Assembly (NCBI RefSeq): GCF_001482285.1
Contig: NZ_LOEP01000056.1
Span: 62,001 to 126,000 of the forward strand
Source: Haloferax sp. Q22
GTDB taxonomy: Archaea > Halobacteriota > Halobacteria > Halobacteriales > Haloferacaceae
Direction: 5' to 3'
Length of the DNA: 64,000 nucleotides
The notes beneath the pieces were generated by a model. It had not been told where the DNA came from. It saw only the letters and a list, made by a program, of their open reading frames with translations, and ran no database searches. Below are positions 58,011-64,000 of this stretch, in pieces. The position numbers and the translations under genes were made by a program. The first letter of the stretch is position 1. Each line of letters opens with the position of its first letter.

Positions 58011-59429
58011 TTAATCGGAGAACAGGTCGGCAGCCGTGTCGTCGCCACCGGCGTCGTCGTGGGTCGATTCGGCGTCGTTCGCGCCGGTGTCGGCGTCGCC
58101 CGAACCGGCCCCGCCGTCGACGGTGCCGTCTGCGCCGTCGTCGCGCTCGCGGAACGAGTCGCAGGCGAGTTCGCCGACGACCGAGAGCAGGTCGCTCGGT
58201 TCGACGATGGTGCCGCGCTCCCGGAGGCGCTCGTAGACCGCGAAACCGTCGTCTCCTGCGTAGTTTCGCTCCGAGAAGGGGCGTTCCTCGACGAGGACGA
58301 GACGGTCGGCCTCGGCGGCCGCTTCGAGGTTGGCGAGGTTGCCGTCTCCGACCTCCACGTCGGCGACGACGGTCACGTCGGCGGCTTCGACCCGCGACTC
58401 GACCGCAGCCCGTGCGGCGTCGTCAACCGGCGAGTACGGTGGCACGGTCACGAGGTCCGCGCCGACCCGGCGGGCCGCCTCGGCGTCGGTGTCGCCCTCG
58501 TTGAGCGCGCCGGCGGAGAGGGCGTAACCCGCCGCCGACAGAAGGTGGAGCGCCCGCGCGCCGGTGCCGCCCCCGCCGACGACGTGGACCCGGCCGTTGG
58601 CGTCGTCGGACGACGGCGGGAGGGCGGTCACGTACACCGAACCGGTGACTGGGTGCCGCGAGACGACCGCCTCGGCGTCGAACGCCTCGCGTAAGTGCTC
58701 CTCGGAGAGCACCGCCGCGGGGTCGCCCGCCGAGAGGATGCGCCCGCCCGACAGGAGGACGAGCGCGTCGCAGTAGTGGGCCGCGAGGTTGAGGTCGTGG
58801 ATGGCCGCGACCGCGGTCGTCCCGTCCGCGACGAGGTCGGAGACGAGTTCGAGCGTTCGGACCTGGTGGTTGATGTCGAGGCTGGCGGTCGGTTCGTCGA
58901 GGAGCAAGACGGGTGTCTCCTGTGCCAGCGCGCGGGCGATGAGGACGCGCTGGCGCTCGCCGCCGCTGACCTCCGTCACCGGGCGGTCGGAAAGCGACTC
59001 GACCGAGGTGCGTCGCATGGCGGACTCGACGGCCGCGTCGTCGCGCTCGCGCCAGCCCTCGAACCGCCCGCGGTGCGGGGTCCGCCCCATCTCGACGACG
59101 TCGCGGACTGGGAAGTCGAAAGTGACGCTCGTCGTCTGGGGAACCGTCGCCACGAGCCTGCTCGCTGCCTTCGACGACAGGGCATGCACGTCTTCGCCGA
59201 CGACTCGGACCGACCCCTCGTCGGGCGCGAGCGCGCCGTTGAGGGTCCGGAGCAGGGTCGTCTTCCCCGCGCCGTTGGGGCCGATGAGACCCACGAAGGT
59301 GCCCTCGCCCACGTCGACGGAGACGGAGTCGAGAATCGAGTGTCCGCCGAGCGAAAGCGACACGTCGTCGAGCCGAATCGCCGGATCGGCGTCGCTGAAG
59401 GGGCCGGGACCGGAGTCGGAATCGCTCAC
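58011..59429 (-). CDS. btuD: ABC transporter ATP-binding protein (BtuD-like) with extra C-terminal domain
   Basis: 472 residues from GTG 59429. Residues ~15-245 are the ATPase: Walker A GPNGAGKTTLLRTL, signature VSGGERQRVLIARAL, Walker B LLLDEPTASLD. It energises uptake of a B12- or heme-like metal chelate with the adjacent permease. Residues ~270-430 form a second alpha/beta domain (RVHVVGGGGTGARALHLLSA, EADRLVLVEERPFSERNYAG) that ordinary BtuD lacks. The tail is acidic. Start overlaps the permease stop (GTGA). Confidence 0.9.
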   Translation of the reverse strand: MSDSDSGPGPFSDADPAIRLDDVSLSLGGHSILDSVSVDVGEGTFVGLIGPNGAGKTTLLRTLNGALAPDEGSVRVVGEDVHALSSKAASRLVATVPQTTSVTFDFPVRDVVEMGRTPHRGRFEGWRERDDAAVESAMRRTSVESLSDRPVTEVSGGERQRVLIARALAQETPVLLLDEPTASLDINHQVRTLELVSDLVADGTTAVAAIHDLNLAAHYCDALVLLSGGRILSAGDPAAVLSEEHLREAFDAEAVVSRHPVTGSVYVTALPPSSDDANGRVHVVGGGGTGARALHLLSAAGYALSAGALNEGDTDAEAARRVGADLVTVPPYSPVDDAARAAVESRVEAADVTVVADVEVGDGNLANLEAAAEADRLVLVEERPFSERNYAGDDGFAVYERLRERGTIVEPSDLLSVVGELACDSFRERDDGADGTVDGGAGSGDADTGANDAESTHDDAGGDDTAADLFSD

Positions 59430-60520
59430 GGCGAACGCACCTCCCGCGTGCGGAGCAGGTAGAGGAAAAACGGCGCGCCCACGGCGGCCGTGACGACGCC
59501 GACCGGAATCTCCGCGCCGCCGGAGCGGGCGACGGTGTCGGTGGCGACGAGGAACGACGCGCCGGCCAGCGCCGACGCCGGAAGCAGGACCCGGTGGTCG
59601 GGGCCGACGAGGAGCCGAAGCATGTGGGGGACGACGAGGCCGACGAAGCCGATGACGCCGGAGACCGAGACGGCCGCGGCGGTGACGACGCTCGCGGTGG
59701 CGAGGAGCAGTTGTTTCGTCCGCTCGACCTCGATGCCGAGGGCGTGGGCGTCCTCCTCGCCGAGCAGCAGGACGTTCAGGTCGCGGGCGTGGACCAACAA
59801 GACGACGAACGGAAGCGGCAGGACGAGCGTGAGCATGCCGACCTCGCTCCACGTTGCGCCCGCGAGATGGCCCATGAGCCAGAAGACGACCTGCCGGAGG
59901 CTCTCGCCGCTTTGGAGGAGGAGAAACGAGATGACCGCGCCGAGGAACGTCTGGATGGCGACGCCCGCGAGAAGCAGGGTCGCCACGGGCGTTCGACCGT
60001 TCTCGCTGGCGAGCAGATAGACGACGAAGGCGGTGACGACGGCGCTGACGAAGGCCGCGCCCTCGAGACCGAACGGAATCGAAAGCGACAGCACGATGGT
60101 CGCGACCGCGCCGACGGCGGCCCCCGACGAGACGCCGACGATGGAGGGGTCGGCCATCGGGTTGCGGAAGAAGCCCTGCATCACGGTTCCCGCGGTGGCG
60201 AGCGCGAAGCCGACGAGCGCCGCGAGGAGGATGCGCGGCAGGCGGACCGAGAGGACGATGATGCGGGCGGGTCTCGGCACGGAGAACGCGAACGGCGAGA
60301 CGAACTCCAGCGTCGGCGTCGGAACCGACCCGAGGATAGGGAGGACCGTCGCGCCGCCGAGAGAGATGCCGACGGGGACGGGCACCGCGTCCGCGAGGAT
60401 GGCGGCGACGGTGCGCGGCGGGATGGTCACGGCCCCGATACCGGCGCTCACGACGACGACGAGAAGCAAGAGCCCGGAGAGGCCGAGCGACCACGTGGTC
60501 GCCCGCGTTCGAACGCTCAT
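59426..60520 (-). CDS. btuC: ABC transporter permease BtuC (FecCD family)
   Basis: 364 residues with about ten membrane helices. FecCD/BtuC signatures: VRLPRILLAALVGFALATAG, MQGFFRNPMADPSIVGVSSG and GVIGFVGLVVPHMLRLLVGP. It imports cobalamin, heme or a siderophore chelate through the membrane. The start ATG at 60520 is chosen because a palindromic TATA element lies exactly ~30 nt upstream; the in-frame extension further up is not family-like. Coupled to the ATPase gene by a 4-nt overlap. Confidence 0.93.
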   Translation of the reverse strand: MSVRTRATTWSLGLSGLLLLVVVVSAGIGAVTIPPRTVAAILADAVPVPVGISLGGATVLPILGSVPTPTLEFVSPFAFSVPRPARIIVLSVRLPRILLAALVGFALATAGTVMQGFFRNPMADPSIVGVSSGAAVGAVATIVLSLSIPFGLEGAAFVSAVVTAFVVYLLASENGRTPVATLLLAGVAIQTFLGAVISFLLLQSGESLRQVVFWLMGHLAGATWSEVGMLTLVLPLPFVVLLVHARDLNVLLLGEEDAHALGIEVERTKQLLLATASVVTAAAVSVSGVIGFVGLVVPHMLRLLVGPDHRVLLPASALAGASFLVATDTVARSGGAEIPVGVVTAAVGAPFFLYLLRTREVRSP

Positions 60521-60545
60521 TGAACACAACCGCGCTTTCAGTAGG

Positions 60546-60555
60546 TAAATATTTA
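60546..60555. promoter_or_regulatory. Palindromic TATA box shared by btuC-btuD and btuF
   Basis: TAAATATTTA is a perfect 10-bp palindrome whose centre lies 30.5 nt from both start codons (60520 on the minus strand and 60581 on the plus strand). This is the normal TATA-to-start distance for leaderless haloarchaeal transcripts, so one element seems to serve both divergent genes. The 60-bp gap leaves no room for a cobalamin riboswitch. Confidence 0.6.
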
Positions 60556-60580
60556 TTGAACAGTCGCTGAGGCCACTACC

Positions 60581-61717
60581 GTGAACCGACAACTCGTCGT
60601 CGCCCTACTCGCGTTCGCGACCGTGTTCGCCGGAGTTCCGGCACCGGCCGCGGCCGCGGTAGATCAGACCGCACAGCAGCAGACCGCGCAGTGTACGTTC
60701 CCGATGACCGTCACCGACGCCACCGGGACCGAAGTCACCATCACCGATGACCCCGAGCGGGTCGTCACGACCAACCCGAGCGCCGCCCAGACCATGTGGG
60801 AACTCGGCGCGCGCGACGAGGTCGTCGGCGTCTCGCAGTACGCCATGTACCTCGACGGCGCGTCGGAGAAGGGGAACGTCTCCGGCTCCGGCGGCCTCAA
60901 CGTCGAGGCCGTCATCGGTCTCGAACCCGACCTCGTGCTCGTCCCGAACTCCTCGTACAACGCCGCGCCCGACCGCGTCGGACAGCTTCGCTCGGCGGAC
61001 ATCTCGGTCGTCGTCTTCGAGTCCGGGAAGTCGCTCGCCGCCGTCGCCAACAAGACCGAGCGCGTCGGCCGCATGACCGGCAACTGCGAGGCCGGCGTCG
61101 AGCGCGCGGCCGAGATGCGCGAGTCGATGGAGCACATGCGGGAAGCCCTCGACGGCGCGGAGCGCCCCGTCGGCCTCAACTCCTTTTTCGGCTACACCTC
61201 CGGCTCCGAGACGTTCATCTCCGACATCATGACGACCGCCGGCCTGCGCAACGGCGCGGCGGAGGCGAACCTCACCGGCTTCGCCCAGATTAACGAGGAA
61301 CTCGTCGTCGAGATGAACCCCGAGTACATCGTCGTCCCAGACCACGCGCCGGTGCCGAGCAGTCCGGCGTACAACAGCACGACGGCGATACAGGAGGGCA
61401 ACGTCATCGTCATCGAGGCGCACAAGCTCCAACAGCCCGCCCCGCGAGCAATCGAGGCGAGCGAGGAGATTCTCGAAGCGGTCCACCCCGACGCCTACGA
61501 ACGCTACCAGCAGCTCGAAAACGAGTCGGCGACGGATTCGACCGCGGACGAGACTGAGACGACCACGGCCGCGGACACGACTGCGACCGACGCGGCCGAA
61601 TCGACCGCGACGACCGAGTCGGCGGATTCCACGACAGAGAGCGACGCGCCCGGGTTCGGCGTCGTCGCCGGCCTCGCCGCCATCGGCGCGGTGGTCCTGC
61701 TCGCGCGTCGCCGATAA
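60581..61717 (+). CDS. btuF: PGF-CTERM-anchored substrate-binding protein BtuF
   Basis: 378 residues from a GTG. A Sec signal (VVALLAFATVFAGVPAPAAA) precedes a two-lobed periplasmic-binding fold (TDDPERVVTTNPSAAQTMWE, GLEPDLVLVPNSSYNAAPDR). A Thr/Ser/Ala-rich stalk (~310-350) leads to DAPGFGVVAGLAAIGAVVLL-ARRR: the PGF motif, a membrane helix and a basic end, the target signal of archaeosortase A. It should be anchored outside and pass ligand to BtuCD. Several N-glycosylation sequons are present. Confidence 0.92.
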   Translation: MNRQLVVALLAFATVFAGVPAPAAAAVDQTAQQQTAQCTFPMTVTDATGTEVTITDDPERVVTTNPSAAQTMWELGARDEVVGVSQYAMYLDGASEKGNVSGSGGLNVEAVIGLEPDLVLVPNSSYNAAPDRVGQLRSADISVVVFESGKSLAAVANKTERVGRMTGNCEAGVERAAEMRESMEHMREALDGAERPVGLNSFFGYTSGSETFISDIMTTAGLRNGAAEANLTGFAQINEELVVEMNPEYIVVPDHAPVPSSPAYNSTTAIQEGNVIVIEAHKLQQPAPRAIEASEEILEAVHPDAYERYQQLENESATDSTADETETTTAADTTATDAAESTATTESADSTTESDAPGFGVVAGLAAIGAVVLLARRR

Positions 61718-61813
61718 CCGCGCAGACACCCACGCCGTCTCCGTTTCTCCACCGCAGTCACTCGGCTCCGTGAGACCACAACCGTATTACCGTCGGATGG
61801 CGGACACACGGGT

Positions 61814-62092
61814 ATGGTCGAGAACGTCATCTACCCCGCCTACCTCGACGCCTCTCTCTCGCGCAGCGAGGGTCGGCGGGTCGCCCAGTCCGCGGCGGTC
61901 GAAACGCCGACCGTCGACGAAATCGCGAAGGCCGTCCAGCAGGTCGGCTACGACGCCGTCATCGAACGGGACAAGCGGTACTCCCGCGAGTTCGAAACCC
62001 GCGGGCGCGTCCTCGTGAACAACGCCGACGACGCCACGAAAAACGACATCGTGCAGGCGGTCGCCGCCTACGTCGGAATCCTCCGCGACTGA
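61814..62092 (+). CDS. srp19: Signal recognition particle subunit SRP19
   Basis: 92 residues. The start [20 protein letters not shown] and the [20 protein letters not shown] and GRVLVNN segments are the SRP19 signature. It binds helices 6 and 8 of 7S RNA and prepares the site for SRP54, aiding membrane protein targeting. Its stop overlaps the start of gar1 (TGATG), a usual pairing in archaea. Confidence 0.95.
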   Translation: MVENVIYPAYLDASLSRSEGRRVAQSAAVETPTVDEIAKAVQQVGYDAVIERDKRYSREFETRGRVLVNNADDATKNDIVQAVAAYVGILRD

Positions 62093-62316
62093 TGCGGCGA
62101 ATCGGCACGGTCTCCCGGACGGCGCAGGGCCTCGCTATCGTCCGCCTCGACGACGACGACACGCCGGACATCGGCACGATGGTCCTCGACGAGTCGCTGT
62201 CGACGGTGGGCCGCATCGTAGACGTGTTCGGCCCGGTCGACCGCCCCTACGTCGCCGTCACGGCGGACGACGGCTCGCCCGCTCGGCTCGTCGGCAGCAA
62301 GCTCTACGCTCGCTGA
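62092..62316 (+). CDS. gar1: H/ACA RNP component Gar1
   Basis: 74 residues: a small beta-barrel RIGTVSRTAQGLAIVRLDDD, then the GRIVDVFGPVDRPYVAVTAD motif that fixes Gar1. It binds Cbf5 and helps substrate release in pseudouridylation by H/ACA RNPs. Coupled to srp19 by a TGATG overlap. Length is minimal but normal for archaea, without Gly/Arg repeats. Confidence 0.93.
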   Translation: MRRIGTVSRTAQGLAIVRLDDDDTPDIGTMVLDESLSTVGRIVDVFGPVDRPYVAVTADDGSPARLVGSKLYAR

Positions 62317-62364
62317 CGACTCCAGAGCGCAACCCCCATACCCCTCGGGTGGGAACGCCCCTGC

Positions 62365-63381
62365 ATGTCACGCCGCGCCTATCGGGGGGTCGCCCTCGCC
62401 GCCCTCATCTTCCTCGTCGTGCAGGTGGGTGCGCTCGCCCTCGTGCCGACGTTCTTCGAACAGGGGTACCAGACGGTCGAAGACCCCACCGACCCGACGA
62501 ACAGCCTCCTCTACATCGGCGCGATTATCGTCATGACCGCGTTCATGCTCGCGGCGTTCAAGTATGACCTCGACCAGCTCATCCGCCTCGTCATCGTCTT
62601 CACGAGCGGCCTGCTCGCGTGGTACGTCTTCGCCGTCCTCGTCCCCAACGGCCTCGTCGCCATCGCCCTCTCCGCGGGCGTCTCCCTCGCCCTGCTCGTC
62701 TACCCCGAGTGGTACGTCATCGACGCCGCCGGGGCGCTCATGGGAGCGGGCGCGGCCGCCCTGTTCGGCATTAGCTTCGGCCTGCTGCCGGCAATCGTGC
62801 TCCTGTCCGTCCTCGCCATCTACGACGCCATCAGCGTCTACAAGACCAAACACATGCTCGACCTCGCGGAGGGCGTGATGGACCTCCGCATCCCGGTCGT
62901 GCTCGTCATCCCGACGACGCTGTCGTACTCGCTTCTCGACGACGACTTCGCCCGCGACGCCAACGAAGTCGGCGACGGCGAGAACGCGACCGACGGGGGT
63001 GAACCGGCGGAGGCGGCTGACGCGGAGACGGCTGACGCCGAGGCGACCGACGCCGACGACTCCGACCCCGCCGACCGCGACGCCTTCTTCATCGGTCTCG
63101 GCGACGCGGTCATGCCGACCGTGATGGTCGCCTCGGGCGCGTTCTTCTCGGAAGCGCCGTCGCTCGGCTTCGGCGCGCTCCCGGCGCTCAACCTCCCGGC
63201 GCTCCTCGCCATGGCCGGGACGTTCGCCGGGTTCAGCGGGCTGATGTGGGCCGTGATGAAAGGGCGGGCGCACGCCGGCCTGCCGCTTCTCAACGGCGGC
63301 GCAATCGGCGGCTACCTCGTCGGCTCGGTCGTCGCCGGCGTCCCGCTCGTCTCCGCGCTCGGTCTCGCGCCGTACCTCTGA
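62365..63381 (+). CDS. Presenilin-type intramembrane aspartyl protease (PSH)
   Basis: 338 residues with about nine membrane helices. The two catalytic aspartates lie in AIYDAISVYKTKHM (YD motif, ~residue 154) and IGLGDAVMPTVM (GxGD motif, ~residue 246), with the conserved PALxxPAL-like end (ALNLPALLAM). An acidic Ala/Asp/Glu loop (~200-238) separates them. It cleaves membrane-embedded segments of other proteins. Follows srp19-gar1 with a 48-nt gap. Confidence 0.93.
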   Translation: MSRRAYRGVALAALIFLVVQVGALALVPTFFEQGYQTVEDPTDPTNSLLYIGAIIVMTAFMLAAFKYDLDQLIRLVIVFTSGLLAWYVFAVLVPNGLVAIALSAGVSLALLVYPEWYVIDAAGALMGAGAAALFGISFGLLPAIVLLSVLAIYDAISVYKTKHMLDLAEGVMDLRIPVVLVIPTTLSYSLLDDDFARDANEVGDGENATDGGEPAEAADAETADAEATDADDSDPADRDAFFIGLGDAVMPTVMVASGAFFSEAPSLGFGALPALNLPALLAMAGTFAGFSGLMWAVMKGRAHAGLPLLNGGAIGGYLVGSVVAGVPLVSALGLAPYL

Positions 63382-63539
63382 AACGCGGGTCCGTCGAAGT
63401 GCTCGTCCGGTGATTGTTTGTTGAAACCGTACTGACTGGCGGGTGCGAGTTGGTCAGTAGTATCTGACGTTATTCAGATAGTATGACATCTTGTGGAGAT
63501 TGGGAAAATCACTTTACAGCCGGGTCAATAATAAAAACA

Positions 63540-63797
63540 ATGACATTTGAAGTGCCACGAACGTTTCGACGGGCTGGCGTCGGGGTTGCTGGTCTGACCT
63601 TCATCGTGACGCTACTTGGTGTCTATGAGACCTATCAAATGTGGAACGCTCCACCGCCATACATCACAGAGGGAACTCAACCGATTGTGGTAGATGTTGC
63701 AACTATCCTCGCAGGGCTGGTTTTCTTGATTGTTGGATTGTACATCACGCGGAACATCTATCGATGGTCTATGGCCAGTCCCGACGCTGAGAAATAA
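63540..63797 (+). CDS. AT-rich small membrane protein, hypothetical
   Basis: 85 residues from ATG 63540. Two hydrophobic helices (~10-29 and ~49-70) around a short loop with PPPYITEGTQPIV. Codon use is clearly AT-leaning (many codons ending in A or T), unlike every neighbour, and the region 63400-63800 is AT-rich. This suggests recent transfer. An upstream ATG at 63483 is in frame but the start given has the TATA-like CAATAATAAAAAC just before it. Function unknown. Confidence 0.6.
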   Translation: MTFEVPRTFRRAGVGVAGLTFIVTLLGVYETYQMWNAPPPYITEGTQPIVVDVATILAGLVFLIVGLYITRNIYRWSMASPDAEK

Positions 63798-63879
63798 AAC
63801 CTCCAAGTCTCGCACGCCGTTTCTCCCACCTCTCTAGAATCCCAACAGAGACGTACCGCCCGAGTTCCCCGGCTTCACT

Positions 63880-64000
63880 TCACTCTTCGTCCGCGCCCTC
63901 GCGGACGCGAACCGCCATCCCCGTCTGGAAGTCGAGCATCGCGTCCGCGGAGAGTTCCGCGCGACCGACGCCCAGCAGGTCGCCGTCGGGGCCGACGACG
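63880..64000 (-). CDS. PUA-domain protein, C-terminal end only
   Basis: Only the last ~39 codons are inside the window; the gene starts beyond the right edge. The sequence VVGPDGDLLGVGRAELSADA, then MLDFQTGMAVRVREGADEE, matches the end of a PUA RNA-binding domain (GVGRA...S...M...G-x-A-V-x-V-R). Haloarchaeal proteins ending this way include archaeosine transglycosylase-type and other tRNA-modifying enzymes. The full identity cannot be told from this part. Confidence 0.65.
   Translation of the reverse strand, partial: VVGPDGDLLGVGRAELSADAMLDFQTGMAVRVREGADEE

Noticed and set aside
59430..60527. N-terminal extension of the BtuD frame across the permease gene
   Set aside because: The upstream part is an out-of-frame reading of btuC (Arg/Pro/His-rich). 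The ABC domain begins after a GTG at 59429 that overlaps the permease stop.
60521..60580. Cobalamin riboswitch upstream of the B12-type transporter
   Set aside because: The gap is only 60 bp and is filled by the shared TATA element; there is no room for a B12 box structure.
1..64000. CRISPR array or cas genes
   Set aside because: No regularly spaced short repeats were seen and no Cas-like protein was recognised; the repeats near 25 kb are long, few and tRNA-linked.

Overview
The window reads as a piece of the main chromosome of a haloarchaeon very close to Haloferax volcanii. The DNA is GC-rich and the proteins are acidic. Information-processing genes are archaeal (TFE, Trm56, S15, S3Ae, Pcc1, SRP19, Gar1, Rpp21, HARP), and there are halocyanins, CetZ, an archaetidylserine synthase and a PGF-CTERM protein. 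Many promoters are TATA boxes about 30 nt upstream of the start codon, as in leaderless haloarchaeal transcripts. Genus and symbols come from recognising protein families, not from a database search. DUF names are given from memory.

Left part (1-11.7 kb): a truncated CinA/MoaB-type gene; the TFE operon (tfe, DUF2110, a DUF5803-like lipoprotein); trm56; a sugar-nucleotide epimerase; a DUF2797 protein; a Gly/Met-rich protein; two GT4 glycosyltransferases; the run Rpp21, YhbY and MscS; an HD phosphohydrolase; a peroxiredoxin; tatA; and tRNA-Arg(CCT), followed by fragments resembling the 3' end of a tRNA.

12.2-22.6 kb: a type IV pilus-like locus. It has a very large PilB-type ATPase, a PilC-type membrane platform and five overlapping genes with pilin-like N-terminal helices. 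A larger pilin-like protein faces them on the other strand. Next comes an HNH protein with membrane segments.

23.5-25.6 kb: two identical tRNA-Ala(GGC) genes bracket a 1.6-kb island. The island carries a VRR-NUC-type nuclease, a small acidic protein and long direct repeats rich in tRNA T-arm-like sequence.

25.8-38.1 kb: the conserved block rps15, recJ-like, pcc1 and rps3ae; then a halocyanin, pssA, an acyl-CoA dehydrogenase, squalene/phytoene synthase, cytochrome oxidase subunit III, a TrkA-type K+ channel, a second CDP-alcohol phosphatidyltransferase and a methyltransferase.

38.3-51.8 kb: a 732-aa three-part protein of unknown function, a small winged-helix regulator, purA, trm112, the DR2241/CbiX pair, the globin-coupled transducer HemAT, cysS, an F420-type nitroreductase, a DUF357 protein and thioredoxin reductase.

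52.1-56 kb: a radical SAM/SPASM enzyme translationally coupled to a small PaaB-like partner. This is the best candidate for an under-described system. Beside it are a halocyanin, a 44-aa zinc-ribbon gene, a Bat-type regulator and a winged-helix regulator.

56-64 kb: HARP RNase P, CetZ, a B12/heme-type ABC importer (btuC-btuD opposite btuF, around one palindromic TATA box), SRP19-Gar1, a presenilin-type protease, an AT-rich small membrane protein and the end of a PUA-domain gene. I saw no rRNA, CRISPR array, transposase or integrase.
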